This document shows, piece by piece, positions 1-13,500 of a stretch of DNA of 64,000 nt (position 1 is its first letter; each line of letters starts with the position of its first letter). Under the pieces are notes generated by a model. The model saw only the letters and a list, made by a program, of their open reading frames with translations, had not been told where the DNA came from and did no database searches. The stretch comes from Hetaerina americana (taxonomy: Eukaryota > Arthropoda > Insecta > Odonata > Calopterygidae), in NCBI GenBank assembly GCA_022747635.1, contig JAKTNV010000006.1, positions 63,813,090 to 63,877,089 of the forward strand. Direction: 5' to 3'. Both the position numbers and the translations under genes were made by a program.

Positions 1-399
1 TCCAATCTACTTCAAAGTACGACGTAATCAACGATAGTTTAGTGGTTCAACAAATAAAATGGCAACTGGATAAGGTTGACTCTCAAATGCCTAGAACCAA
101 TAACTGAGGAAATTGTTGAAATGATAGGGGGCGGCGCTACTGACTACTGAGGTCAACTGCGCCTGAAGAAATGGTTCTCAGAATAGTATTTGGAGAAAGA
201 TTCATAATGGAATCACCGAAAAAAGGAGGGATAAATCATCAAAGAAACTTTTAGGCACGATGACTTGATAGAGATAGTCATCGAAGAATTTGTGATGAGG
301 AAATAACTACAGGGAAAGAGGTGTAAATGAGGAAAGACTAACTTGGCAGTTTCCACTTGAATATTAATTTTTCACGACCAAAGTTTCGTCACGAAGCAA
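1..399. other. No recognisable gene
   Basis: Possibly the continuation of the LINE-A relic to the right, but I can align nothing with confidence. Confidence 0.3.
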
Positions 400-1115
400 C
401 ATCATCATGTGTTGCCAGGTAGCAGGACCTGATGATGTTACCTTGCGACGTAACCATGGACGAGAAAAAAAATTCTAATGGAATACCAAGTTAATCTTAC
501 CTCAATTACGCCTATTAAGAATGGCTTCCACAAAGTAACGTCTAAGACAGTGTCTCATACAGGGAAAAATCTTGATTGAGAAGATGCTTGCAGTAAATGC
601 GAGCAGACGTCAATGAGGAAAAACATGAATGGGTTGACTGGATGGAGAAATTTGACGCCTCAAACTTAGGAACGATGACCAGTGATAATGGCGAGTTGAT
701 GGGTCCATATTAGATTAGAAAGGAGAATTCGTCTAGGCTCTACTTGAAACAAATATAAACACAGTAGTAAAAGAATAATGAGAAAATTTCATTAGGCTGA
801 GAATAATATAAAAGAATTAGAGAATTTACAAGAGAAATATATTTGGATCGCCGCGATGCATGGTTCTGAAACGCAGTCGTCAAAGTTGAGTTGAAAGTGG
901 ATTGTGTGCTTTGAAGAAAAAGTGTTAAAGAAGATTGGAGAGATTAAACGGGTGCATAGGACTGCATGGAGTACTTTGGTATGGTTGGAGAAGAGATACG
1001 GTTGATGCCAAGGAAGGAGGAAAATACGATTGGAGTAAATGTATTTTAATGCTGCAGATATCAGAGGTAAAATAGAAAACATTGGGCAATCGAGACAATG
1101 GGAGGAAAAAGAAGA
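400..1115 (+). pseudogene. LINE-A relic, reverse-transcriptase region (decayed)
   Basis: Old copy of the endonuclease/reverse-transcriptase LINE that recurs through this window (called LINE-A here). Near 425 a GPDDV-like string resembles the conserved start of the RT domain, and near 555 SHTGK resembles the next RT block. From about 785 one frame reads WIAAMHGSET and then FEEKVLKKIGEIK, which aligns with WSVAMYGAETWSL and FERWVWRRMEKVK of the better copy at 62.3 kb. The blocks are in the right order on the + strand, but the polymerase core between about 600 and 780 is missing or unreadable and stops break the frame. The homology is read by eye; the 785-960 part is firm and the upstream part is weaker. 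Confidence 0.5.
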
Positions 1116-3007
1116 CACTTTGATTAGTTGAAATATACTCGTACTTATTTAGATATTTATTAGGGTATATCGCCACAAATACCAAATCGTTTTGGAAATC
1201 CGTTTCTTAATACATCCTCGGTGGAGCCAAAAGTTGTTATTAACTATTTCTTTATAAAATGAAAGAATACAAATTAACTACAGGATAAAATAATGGCTAA
1301 GTGAGTCAACATGGCGTGAGAATCCACATTATTCAGCCTCGTATAATATCCTTTCTCCCTTCCTCCTTGTGTTTTGATAAATGAAGTGACTTTAATTTAA
1401 TTATTTCAATATTAAGGCGATTTAATAACAAAATTCAGGTTTTTTGTAACCTCACCGCTCCATGGGCGAAAGAAAAGGCGTTGAGTGGATTAGTGGTTCC
1501 AATTTCAGCTGACTCACGCCGTTGTTATCAATGGCGTTTATGAAAGAGAACATCAGTGGTTATATTCCTTTGAAATGACCGATGCGACTTTTCGTGAAGG
1601 TTCTAATAGCTATCACCCAATCAAAAAATGCGAATAATAAATAATAAAATCCCTATTAATGTCAATAAATAATCTCCATTCATATTTTATTAACCATTAC
1701 TCGATTTGGTCAGGGTGATGGAAGTTTTATGAACAACACAACATGTAGAGTGGTGTCGTGTTGCAGAAAAATTGAACTTTTAAAATTCACCAGGAAAAAA
1801 ACCTTTTATTCTTCAAGACCTTACAACAGTATTTTTCGTTTGAACATCAAAATATCATCATATACTTTCGCATCAAATCATCTTGTCGAAATGATACTAT
1901 TACATTTTGACGGAGCAGCAAATTACACTGAGGTATTCTGTGAAGCGGAGTCTCAATAGGATGTATGCGACTGGTCTCTCGCCAGATTTTTCCCTGAAGA
2001 AGCCACTCAGTTGAGATGAGAGAAACAATGAAGATGGCACATCAAATGTACACGCATAAAAAAGATCGTACAACTTTAGCGACAATAAAACGTGAATATA
2101 ACTTTAGTAAACGCTCCTTAACTTTAACTTCCACCATATGTACTCCGTACGTCCTACCAACTTCCAAGCGAAATAATTCAACCAGACATAATTCATAAAG
2201 CATTATGAGAAATCCCTGTTTCACTTGCACACAATAACCGAGAAACGTGGAGGAAATGATCTTTAAACCAAAAACGTGCGCGCGCGAGATGGATTTTTTT
2301 CCCTCAGAGAAACACCAAAAGAACGGCGTTTAATAGTGATGAGAGAAAAAAATTGCTACTCCTTCCATATTACTTGCGCCATGAAGCATGCTTAATTTTA
2401 TTCTTTTGCGTAGGCGCAGTCTTAGTGGAAAAAGGAAGGTGATCATTGAGTTCCAGTGGGGTAGAAAAATATAAATTAAAGTGGAAATGCTATTTCATGC
2501 ATGGGAGTGGAACCGGAGAATATTCAAGCATCTTGGAAAGAAGGGCAGCGATGCGTGCTCACCTTTCGCAGGAGCAACGGGTATCTTCAATTTTCACAAG
2601 AATTCATCCTTTTAATAGCTAAAGTCATGTAAAAGATGTTCCCCATGAGGGAAAGAGGTATAGCATAGAAATGGAAAAGATCACCCTGATCGAAAGTGAA
2701 CGGGACTAAGGGATGAAAAAGCAAAGGATGGAAAAATATTTTTCTTATTAATGTTTGAATTTCTATACCAAGTGATAGTATTTTCTATCAATGAAGTCAG
2801 AAATATGGGCACACGTGAAAGAACTGGCCCAGTTATCTTGAACGTTTGAATGTCACGTAAGTTAAGGCTTAGTGAACACACCTTACCCATCAATATCAAC
2901 CTTAGGTTTGATTAATTTGAGGATTATGAGGGCAGGTAAAATTTTTCGGCGCATACAGTTTTTTATCCTTATCATTTTTACTGTCTCACACATATTTATA
3001 GTATTTA
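1116..3007. other. Unannotated AT-rich DNA
   Basis: Only short unsupported open frames occur (76 codons or fewer). I see no repeat, RNA gene or transposon signature. Confidence 0.5.
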
Positions 3008-3299
3008 GGGGATCGAAATGGCGTGGTAGCTAACGTTCTGGCTCCCCACCGAGAAGGCCCTGGATCGCATACTGGAGCCGGTAGATATTTGTCAGTGGTC
3101 TCCCGATCCCTTCTTGAGGAGTTTTGTGGAGAGCACTTTGAGTAAGTACGACGTCCGTCGGATGGGACGTTTAACTGCAGACCCCTTGGCGCCTTTCGTT
3201 ATGAGTAGGCTAACACCTACTCATAGGTTTCTCTCCATTCTCTCTTTTTTCCCATCCATCCCCCATTAGGGTCCATCGTCTCCCCTAAAAGCTACTACA
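3008..3299 (+). mobile_element. SINE-1 copy (tRNA-derived SINE)
   Basis: Non-coding retroposon of about 290 bp, homologous over its whole length to the copy at 50.4 kb. The head (ggggatcgaaatggcgtgg) is the tRNA-like promoter region; its B box is decayed in this copy. A central block at 3122-3213, including ccgtcggatgggacgtt and ccccttggcgcctttcgt, is nearly the same in both copies, with about nine differences over 91 bases by eye. It ends in cctaaaagctactac. I see no clear target-site duplication, so it is probably an older insertion. SINEs of this kind are transcribed by RNA polymerase III and copied by a LINE enzyme. Confidence 0.75.
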
Positions 3300-3531
3300 A
3301 TTCGAAATATTGAAACTTTCATGGGTGCTGCTCACAAATTGGAGACAAAAATTGCACATGAGAAGTGTTCGTTCGCGGTGGGTTCAGTGACTGCTCATAC
3401 CCGAAAGACAATATGTTCGCGTAAAGCTTTACTGGCAGTTGAGGTTGATAATTATGGGAAGAATTGTGTTTCATTCGAAGTAAATCACGGCCGAAAAAAA
3501 ATAGGCAAGGTCATTTTGATCCTGAGACAGC
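3300..3531. other. Flank between SINE-1 and mariner M1
   Basis: A 127-codon frame (3321-3704) runs from here into the mariner 5' end. It matches nothing I know and crosses the transposon boundary, so I do not call it a gene. Confidence 0.4.
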
Positions 3532-4457
3532 TACAGGGTCCGTTCAATAAGTATCGGTACTGGTTAGCTGTAGCCTCAACGGAGTGGTGGATGGGGGTCC
3601 GACCGGTCGGCTCGTTAGAGGGGTCCCCCACCACTCAAGCGAACTTTAGTTCAGTCGCCTACGGGCATACGTTGAGACAGGAGGTGGATTTTTGTGACGT
3701 ATGATTGTTTGTGGTGTCTTCGCGCCAGCATGGAGTGCACCGTCGAGCAACGCTACGCTGTGAAGTTATGCGTTACACTCGGGAAATTCGCGTCCGAGAC
3801 CCTTGAACTCATTAATTAGGCTTAAGGGGATAATGCCTTAAGCTGCACAAGAGTTTTTGAGAGGCATAAAATGTTTAAGGAAGGCCGGGAGCTCGTCGAA
3901 GACGATCACCGCGTCGGACGCCCGACGACCGCTCGAAGCGATGCTCAGGTGGCCAAAGTGAAAAACGTTTTGACTTGACAAGCGTTTAACCATCGTCCTT
4001 ATCAGTGAGGAGACCGGCTCTTCAGTCTTAACTGTCCACACCATTTTAACAAACGATCTTGCGATGAGGAAAGTGTGCCCGAAGCTGGTGCCGAAAGTCT
4101 TGAGCGAGGAACAAAAACTGTCGCGGGTGGAAATTTCGCAAGAAATTTTGGACTTCGTCCAGGAAGGTGAAGAATTTCTTGACAACGTTATTACCTCAAA
4201 GGATAGCTCAAAAGGAGCTCAAAGGACATCGGTTGGACTCCATCGAGGCGGTTCAAGCGGCTACGACAAAGGCTCTCAACAGTATTTATTCCGGTAACCG
4301 ACTTCCAGTGGGCTTTTGACAAGTGGCAGACGCGCCGAACTACAGGTATATCGATGCAGGAGGAATGTATTTTGAAGATTATTAAGTAATTATAATGATA
4401 ACTGCAATACCTTTTGATTTTTGTAACGAGTCGCTAAACTTATTGAACGGCGCTGTA
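3532..4457 (+). mobile_element. Mariner-family element M1, internally deleted, with terminal inverted repeats
   Basis: The left end reads tacagggtccgttcaataag from 3532. The right end, read on the minus strand back from 4457, is tacagcgccgttcaataagt. About 20 bp match with two differences, and TA lies at both edges, as expected for mariner target sites. Inside is a broken transposase relic on the + strand. Total length is about 0.93 kb, against roughly 1.3 kb for a full mariner, in keeping with loss of the catalytic middle. It cannot move by itself; mismatched ends and many stops suggest an old copy. Confidence 0.85.
3730..4385 (+). pseudogene. Mariner transposase relic (M1)
   Basis: Mariner transposase cuts at the terminal repeats and pastes the element into TA sites in the nucleus. 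The relic starts at ATG 3730 with MECTVEQRYAVKLCVTLGK, the N-terminal helix-turn-helix region, and hits a stop after about 29 codons. It continues through frame changes with FERHKMFKEGRE, GRPTTARSDA and MRKVCPKLVPKVLSEEQK to EEFLDNVIT, just before the first catalytic Asp. It then jumps to LKGHRLDSIEAVQAATTKAL and ends in YIDAGGMYFEDY and TAA at 4383. The whole stretch with the three catalytic Asp residues is gone. At least four stops or frameshifts are visible, so no active product is possible. Confidence 0.85.
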
Positions 4458-7221
4458 TGTGGAAATCTTGAGCATTACCATCCCTACGAATGCTAAAGCG
4501 CTGAGAAAATTATGGCCATGATATTTTTCGATATTCAGAAAATGATGCATAACCATTTTGTGTATCAGAAAACTTTAAGTTAAGTACACCACAGGGATGC
4601 AGTGAAAATTCTTCAAGTACACGATGTTTTCTACAATTATTAAGTTAATCCAGACCTAATCTAATCTGTCATTTTTTTGCCCAACGTAGAATAACATCTT
4701 CGCGGAAAGTGCTGTGCGTCGTCAGAAGATAAAGGCAAACTGAACATGTTTAAACTTGCAAGGCTTCCATCGACGCAATATTGAAGAAATATCAATTAAA
4801 ATTGAATCACATCTGCAATATACATAAAGATAGCAAGAGAAAATAAAGTTACATTTTTGTGCCGAAAATGATGTGAATAAAAAATGCATGATATGATACC
4901 ATCAAACCGAACTTCCAGTTGATAAGAATATTGTCGGGTGGATACGATGATATGAATGATAGTTCCTAATTAATCAGCTTCACTAATTATTTATTATTTT
5001 GTATTCTGTTAATTTGACGGAGAACATTCTCTGAACAGATCACGCGAGGCTAATTAAATATTGTTTGTAGATTTTCTTCGTAGAAAATAGTTCAGTAATT
5101 GGGAAAATATCTCTAGTTTTCATTGAGCTCGCTTTTTGTCAAAGACTTATCATAAAAGAAACGCTGCTATACTACATTCTCATTAAATTATTCTGCAAAT
5201 GGTCTCAAAGCTGTATCGTCAAGATGACAAAGCTGATGATAGGTTTGTGTGCCAAAAAGATTATCGAAAACGTTCTGGAAAGTATACTCAATGAGGTCAC
5301 ACTAAACTCGGGTTAAAAGACAGAACATATTTCAGGGCATCCCAATTTATTATGCTTGACGATCCCAAAATTTTGAACAACAAGTTAAAGGTCCGATATA
5401 ATGTAAATGTAGAGAAAAGGATCAGAAAAGATTTCACTTAGAACGTGTATTTAAAAATATTTTCAGAATATCGGCTAGTTTTTTTCCGAAAACACTTAAA
5501 TAAATTTTACTTGCAACTAATTCCGTTCCTTAATCATCGACCACAAAGTGCAATAGAAGAAAAAATATTATTATCAACATGATGTCAATTGATATATAAA
5601 AAATTGATCAATTAATATTCTTTTAAATCACTGGTCCTCCTATTCATGTCTTATTCTCTTATATAAATTCAAAAATGGCATTTGAAGGCTCATTTTTCAG
5701 GTCTTGACAACAAAACTAAAAACGAAAAGTCAATGCTACGCCATTGTCATGAGATTGTGCTTTGGTCTCTTTTTAAATAAATGAGTTAGTATAATAAAAC
5801 ATTCTTCATTTAATTGATTATTAAAATATTATAAGTGAAAAAAAATTCATATCAAGCAATATTTAAAAAGAAATAGTTATTAAATACGATAAAATTTTGT
5901 AAATTCCACAAATCATGTCCTCACTATCACACCCAGTGCTTACGACAAGGTCACAAAAAACTCAGGTTTTTGAGCTTAGGTCTCCAACTGCCATTTCAAG
6001 GAAATTAGAGGACCGATGAATTACACCATTCATTAAATGAATTAAAAGTAAAATTCATTAATAAAAAAGCCTCAGCTATGCATAAATCCCGAGTAACGTG
6101 ACTAAGCATAAATTTTACCATATGTGCTTAAAATTGAGAGCCTATATAGCGAATATCATCCACACGGCCCCCGGAAAAGTTTACCGTTAGTCGGTCACCA
6201 ATGCTATGAGCAGATTAAAATATTGTCCGAATTTTTAAAGTCATTAGTCCTCGTGATTTTTCATATTCAATAAACACCATTTGAGGCAACAAGCAAACGC
6301 GAGGGTACCAGTTACAACGTTGTGATGTATGTTGTGATTTACATATTGATACGATATCGGTACTAAAATATGCTAGTTAAAGGAGTAAAACTTAAAGAAC
6401 GCCATATCCTGTAATTTTCTATCTCACCATTACGAGAAAAAAACCATTCTCGCTACGACATATTGAACTGCTACAAGGAGAAATCATTTATTAAATACCA
6501 CAAGCACAAGTTAAGTCTTTCACACTGATTTGACTGGAATCAGAAGAATGGCCACATAATGTAGGACATGGCAATAATTTCAAAATACATAATGAAAAAA
6601 TGATTTTATGAAAACAATTTATTGAGGAATCCCCCATTGAAAGGTCAAAGTGACGCATACCTCACGAAATATTCAGAAGGCAATTTATGGACCGTAATTT
6701 CAGCTAAACGCTTGATAGTACAAAAAAGGCGTATATATTTTCCTTTGAAATCGCAAATCAAGTTCGTAAAGGGTAAATAAATATTGCTTAGTAATGATGT
6801 TACTTTTATGCCAAAATAATTGTGATTGCAAAAACTTTAGTAGAAGTCACTCAATACCATAAATAATAGAGAAAAGCAATCCAGCTGAAATAAGGAGTAT
6901 TACGTGAAGGGTTACTTGAATTATGCGACATTCCTACATGAAACCTCAAATATACGGATATTGATAATTAATTTAATTTTTGAATTATATTAAAATCGTT
7001 TACCAAACCTCTTCTACAAATAATAAGCAGTATTACTACATACTCAACTTTTCAATTGGGATTTTTTATTGATCAAAACCAAATAAGTAGATAAATTTGG
7101 GTAAGCTGATTTCCTAAAAATCACATCGAAAGGCCTAAGTTAAAATGGATTGAAATAACCAAAGAAGTTTAAGCGTTATTATGAATTGGTATATCATAAA
7201 TTGAAAGTTTATTTTATAGTT
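4458..7221. other. Unannotated AT-rich DNA
   Basis: There is no open frame of note, no repeat partner elsewhere in the window and no RNA signature that I can support. Confidence 0.5.
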
Positions 7222-7291
7222 GAATAATACACCACACATTTAACAACCAAACTTTACTAGGATAATACACCATGCATTCAAACCAAACTCC
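7222..7291. repeat. Two-copy short tandem duplication
   Basis: The strings aataatacaccacacattt...ccaaactt and ataatacaccatgcattc...ccaaactc lie about 40 bases apart with several differences. It looks like an old local duplication. Confidence 0.5.
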
Positions 7292-9009
7292 TACGTGTCT
7301 GTTTTCGTCATTACACTTGGTGGAGAATTAAAAATTAACCTCATTGTACATACATATAACTGCCTTCCAATTAACCTTTGAAATCCTCCTTATCCATTAT
7401 TTACCCTTTTATTTATTTCATTCAATAAGTTTTTCCCTTCGTGGATCATATTTTCTCCATCCAATATATATCTTTAATTTTTCCCCATTATCGCATCCTC
7501 ATATACTCATTATTTGAAAAAGACATTTTGTGAAGTGATTCAATGATACGCTTTGTATTGAAGTCAATTTAAAATTTTTCAATGTATTTGTACTAAGGAT
7601 ACTTGTGCCAATTTCCTTCTTGTAATGAGGCCTTCAACTGATTTATTTTCTTAAGCCCTTAGCACAGCCCTCCCTGCGAGACGCCACCGTATGATATGAA
7701 CGCGTTCACCTGCTCATATTTATTTCCACTTGGCAAGACAACTTAATCCTTCTACTTCTTGAGAATTGTAGGGCCTAATTAGGTTTTATTATGATAAATA
7801 TTTAGTGTTGACTTCAAATTGTGATTCCAAGTCAACCCAAGAACAATGCCAAGCCCAAAGAGTCACCATCTCATCCCATTTCCTCAAAGACTAGGCGTCG
7901 GCTCACTGCCCATTATGAAATTATTTGCTCCTCTCCTCGTTAGTCATTTATTTAAGGCGCATATTTATTCGTTAATTCTAAATACTTCTTGTCACATCGC
8001 CATTATTTTCATGTTTAAATACACATTTTTGACAAAATTAATGGAATTTTCATTCGGATATTAATAAGCCATCCTTTTTATTATCTATCCAATTCACTGA
8101 ACTATGTATAAAGCCTTCTCCTAAGAATTGAAGAGGAGTTTATTGTAGGGTGGGGTCTGACAGTTTTTATTTAATAATTCGTGGCTAATAAATTCAGGGA
8201 TTTTGAGTTTGTTTTCATCCAAAACATACTTTAAATAGTAGACTGCGAAAAATAAAAATCCATCACTTATTAAATATTGTAGCATTCTTCTGCTATTGTG
8301 GCATATTTAAAATACTTAATTGACTCCCTGCGCAGTATAATTGCCACTACAAGACTCTGCCAAGCCTCAATGATTATTTACTTTGATTTAAATGAAAATT
8401 TTCTAAAGGTTAGTCATCAGTTCATATTCAACTTCTCATCATTTTCCAGTTCAGCTCTACGTGAAGAGTCTTTACTTAGGCAAACTAATGCACATCTAGT
8501 TGCTGAATTTCACCAAAGTATTCTTCTGTATAATCCTACATCATTAATAGTCAATCCACTCGGATAAATGCCTTCTGAAATCCTCAAAGTAAAATTAGTA
8601 TTCAAATAGTATCAGTAGTTATTGGAGCAAGCGAACGACAGCTGAGATTATTTGTGACACCGGGGATAGGGGCATGATTTGAAAGAGGTAGGATGTTTCA
8701 GGAAATGTAGTAGGGTGGAGACAAAGCCGGCGTTGGTATTAAGCTTACTCGTAACTAAAGATGTCAAGGGGGTCCACAATTCAGCATCCCATCTCACGGA
8801 GACCATTCTGCACTTGAATTGATTTGGGGGCACATAGCAACCCAATCAGGGATCACATCCCCATCACCTAAAATACCATCCAATGTTCTATTGGAACCTA
8901 TGCATATTTATGCTCTCATAGCTTCCATATGTTCACGCGAGCTCTTTTCCTATACCCAAAATTGTATTCAGACTGTATTTCATGGGTTGTTAGTTCTACG
9001 ATATACATA
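7292..9009. other. Unannotated AT-rich DNA
   Basis: Frames at 7846-8064 and 8298-8567 (72 and 89 codons) match no family I know and lack convincing context. Nothing else is recognisable. Confidence 0.45.
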
Positions 9010-9056
9010 AGTTCTATAAATAGTTATTTCTATAAATAGTTAGTTCTATAAATACA
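9010..9056. repeat. Short tandem repeat, unit (g)ttctataaatagtta, about 3 copies
   Basis: The unit ttctataaata recurs three times at about 17-bp spacing (9012, 9029, 9045). Confidence 0.8.
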
Positions 9057-9579
9057 TTTATGTTAAAGAAGCAAATAGTAGAATATTTTCAACTCTTCAT
9101 AATTGATAGGTGAACTTAAGAACCAAAATCCTCAACGGTGCCTGGGAAAAAATATTTAAGTCGAGTGGGAAAACTCTGGTACTCATCTGCAAATTTAACA
9201 GCTTAGGGTAAATCTTCAATTATTTCAACTTAGTTGAGTTAATTATTAGCTGACATTAACTTATTCCAGCAGCAGCTTTTGAACGTTTGGGAATATGAGA
9301 GCGTCTTTTCCATGTTAGTGGATTTTCTTTTGACAGATAATTAATTGATTAGACATAAAATTATATGAGGAAAATTTCCAAAATAGATTGGAATTTTGAA
9401 GAAAGCAAAGAAACTTAGTTTCATGCTTCGACAATCCTGCTGTGCTCAGCGATGGAGTATGGACCACAAAGATTCATAATTGGATAAATAAAAGACATAT
9501 CCTTTTGATTTTTACTAGCAAAACAGTTCGGCTTTGAGCGTCGGAAACATTCTTGTTGTGAGCGCACGAAATCGAATGA
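9057..9579. other. Unannotated AT-rich DNA
   Basis: I see no gene, repeat or element here. Confidence 0.5.
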
Positions 9580-10510
9580 TCGTCGCCAATCGGAAATTCA
9601 ATTTTTAACCACACGGCTTGCCGTGATGCACAATGCACTTTCGGTGCGTCGTTGAATTCCTCCCATTCACCACGACTTTCCATCCTCCCGGGCGGGATTT
9701 GCGACGAAGAGAAAGAAAGAGCGGGAGTGAAAGGTGATTGAGGGAGAGTTGGCAAGGGCAGGAGAGCGAGAGAGAGCACGATACACATAAAGAGTTGGCT
9801 ATCCGGTGGAAGGCATTTCCGAAAATGTGATATGTGGCAAGGGATGGGCAGGAGAAGCGGGCGAGGGTGGGTGAAAGGTGAGTGCGGGCTGGAGGGAGAT
9901 GGGGAAGAGGTCAGGCGGGCAAGGTGAGGGGGGGGAGGAGGACAGAGGCTCCACTCTCCATCGACATATCCCTTTCCTATTCCATCATGCCCCAAAGCCT
10001 TTCCGACTCCCCGCCTCCAAACTCCTCTCCTTTACAAACCCCTTCCAATACCCGGGTCCAATTACACCTGGGAGTGGAGGAGAATGGTTCGACTGTGTGC
10101 CGCAAATTAACCCAAACACAGGAATCCCTCCCTACCCTCTTTCTCTGTCTCCCTCGCTGGGCCAACTGCGTGGAAAATTGGTGGGGATGGGAGGAGAGGG
10201 AAAGAGGTGGGATTGGCGGAGTGGTCGGGTGTTTCGGAGGAAAAGGGGAACGGGGTGATTGGGTGCTGGGGAGAAGGCACTGAGGCTTTCGACGGGGAGA
10301 GAGGGTTGATAGGAACACATTGCAGGCCTTGTTGATGAAAGACGGAATAAGTAGCAAGCGCGCATGGGACCCCAGGGATACGGATGCCCACGTTACGACA
10401 CCGGACCGAATCCGAATTAATAAATGGCCTCGGTGATATCCGGGGTGACTGGCTTCCGTGAGCCGTGCAACTTGGCGCCCTTTCCAAATTCAAGCACCTT
10501 CCTTTCAATG
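9580..10510. other. GC-rich island with purine/pyrimidine tracts and frequent CpG
   Basis: The base composition changes sharply from the AT-rich surroundings. Near 9710-9775 there are ga-rich tracts, at 9860-9950 G-rich runs, and at 10380-10440 about seven CpG in 60 bases. Several overlapping frames of 77-173 codons on both strands are Pro/Ser or Gly/Arg rich, as expected from biased composition rather than coding. It could be a CpG-island-like promoter or a buried non-coding exon. The boundaries are approximate. Confidence 0.45.
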
Positions 10511-13500
10511 AAAACTACATAGAAAAATCAATTCCCGGTCGCTTGAATTCCAATGGCACTCCTATTGGTGAAAATCTTTGACACGCGAAGTCTTTTATCT
10601 TGAAAGGCGATAAAAATAATTGAGCTTGACTTTCACTTAATCAAAAACATTAGTCTAGCGATAAAGCAGATTAAAGTTGCACTTTAACGTCGAAAAAAAA
10701 CATGAATATACATTTAAATAAAATGCCATTAAATGTCCATTCAGTGTGCACACTGTTCCTCTGTGGCACCATTTAAATAAAACTTTTTAATTTCTGAAAG
10801 TACTTGGGAAAACCCTCTGCATTAATTCTCAATCTACTTAGAAGAAGTAATGAATTAATTATCCACAGAAATATTACCTAAGTCAAAGAAAAGTTCAAAA
10901 AAACTCTTAACCGACTCAATAATACTTCTGGATGAACAAGAATTCATTAAAACGACATCGACCTTGAGTTCTTAACATTATTGTGATTTTCTCGTCATGC
11001 TTTATGAGCAACAGTGAAATGTATAGCTTAATTGCAACTTAAGGTATGAGGCTAGTTATGGAGCTGAGTCGGAAGATAGTATAGGGAAAATGGAGAAGTA
11101 TCGCGGAGATGTGCCATCATGGTGGTCAGTGATTAAGCGGCCCGAAGTATCGGCGGTCGTCACGGCATAGCGTTTAGGACGGGAGCCAAATTGTAAGCAG
11201 GGACTGAAAAGTAGGGATAAATGAGATAGCGTGCTGAACCCCTTCGCTCCGGCCGATATCGAGAATACGTATAACCTCTCCTGAATTCTGTGTCTGTTAC
11301 AACACTTCCACCAGGGAAGGGGTTATAGATTATATTTGCGAGAGCATAAAAAGAGGAGGAAGGTGTGTACATGTACATAGTATGTATACGCGGGGGTATG
11401 CGCTCTCCTGGACAAAACAACAAACATATAGAACCTATAGTTTATTTGCGCCTGTTACCAATAATAATTTTGAATGTGTCATTTAGTATAGATCTCTTTC
11501 AACTTTAACAATATTACTCTGCCTAATGGCACTTCGAGCAGGATGGTGCAAGTGTAAGGAACAACAGAATAGAATCCCACTATGCATTAATGCATTTACT
11601 ATTCCCAGACCTCGACGTAAATAATGGCTGCTCTCATGTAATAGCCGTTTGATTAGGAATCTTTTAGAGTTCAATAAGTGATTTAACTTAAAGAAATTTC
11701 AGCCAAACCTACATTCTGTAGTCCTACAGCATCTGATTGTTAATTTTTTATTAAATGTGAATATCACTGCATGGCATTATTACAAATAATCAATAAATGT
11801 TGTCTCTATTTATCATAATTGGGCATTCATTTATAAATTCATGAGTTTTTGCGATAATTAGTGGGCAGTATTGCTCACACCCACCCACAATTAATTTTAA
11901 ATAAGGATTTACTGTAACTGCTAGTAAGAATGGTTTGGCAAGGTGGGTGCTCAAGTGCTGACACTCATTTATTGAGGTTTTAAGTCTATTTTAACTTAAA
12001 ATGCACCAAGAAAGCTATTCTGGCAACAGAGACTGTTCGAGAAATGAAATGGGAAATGGTAAACTTTACTTTTAATGGTAAATTAAAATTTTTTTTAACA
12101 AACTCAAATTATCAGATATAAATCATCCGTCACCAGTACCATGACGAGTTGCTTAAGCTCGATCACTTATGCTCGATATCGTGAATTTTGCTATTGTGTA
12201 AGTCCACCCTCCTATTTTCCAGTCAATCGAAGCATATTTTATCAGCCACGCTTTTGTATCGCAGAATGAGTCTCAAGCGTTCAGTCAATTATTGAATAAG
12301 AAAACTATAATTTTCCGGTGATATATTCATGAAATGTCCTATAACTTTACTTGCATTTGAAACTGGGTGCCAGAAGCATTCTGAGTCGATCTAACACCCG
12401 GAATATTTACATCCATAATCACTACATTGTCGAAAAAAAAATTAAGAGCAATAAACCGAGAGGCTGAGAAATTGCACGTTTCTCTTTAACTCAGGTCATT
12501 TGACAAGTATACCCATAGCTCACTATTACGCACTAACAATAGTGTGCCTGTCCGAACAAGCTTGGTTGGTATAGCTGAAATTGAAGGAGAGTGGTATTAG
12601 CTGGTTGAGAAGCAGGCGATTTATCACCTGGAGGTACGAGCAATCACCTCTGTAGATTGACTTGGGAGTGTCTGTCACCAGTATCATCTCTCATACACTT
12701 ACGTGTACGTTCATCATCACTGCAAACAGCGGATTCGATGGCCGACCACGGAATCACCATAGGATATGCTAATTATTATTATTTAGCACTGAATAAAATG
12801 TAACGCATCCATTTTAATATAGATATTGTCATATTGATTACTGATCATCTAAACAGCGCACGTGTATATCAAGGATGTTCACTGAGTTTCCAAATGAAAG
12901 TAGTTGAGTTAAAATTAAAAAAAAATAGATAAGCCGTATACTCGTACTCATTAAATGTAGATAATCAAATGACGGAAATTTCAGTTATGGTAACTGGTCA
13001 GATAGCTTGTATAAAAGCATGTCTTTTGATGTAATAGAAATGGCATAATAATACAAATGATCGGTACTATATCTATAAAGTATATTCTGTATAATGGAGT
13101 CCATTCAATAATATGAAGCATGCAATAGAAGGCTAATTTCCAGCTAAATGTTATTTCTTATGGTTTAGGTTGGGTCAAAATAATGACTGAATTCGAATGA
13201 CGAACATTCTATTCGTATAAATTGTTAGCTATTAGCACGGATGTAAAACTAGAGGAGAATCAATATCCTGAGGCAACTCCACGCATGGAATATTTTTAAA
13301 ATCCTCCTCAAAAAGTTGCAGGGATCGTTTTTAGCGATACCGAAATTCCGCACATTACCCCTTATCCCCGTCTTAAATATCCACTACGGTAATTGAACCA
13401 CCAGGATTGGTCAAAATGGCTTAAGTTTTGAAATATTTAGATCACTGACATTCTTTTTCTTTTCAGATACCAGAAAACCAGAGCAAATATTTTAAATAAT

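Noticed and set aside
3321..3704. 127-codon + frame
   Set aside because: It crosses the mariner M1 terminal repeat at 3532 and matches nothing, so it is a chance frame.
9474..10508. Overlapping frames of 77-173 codons on both strands
   Set aside because: They coexist in several frames with Pro/Ser/Gly/Arg bias set by GC-rich purine tracts. No domain, start context or exon structure is visible.
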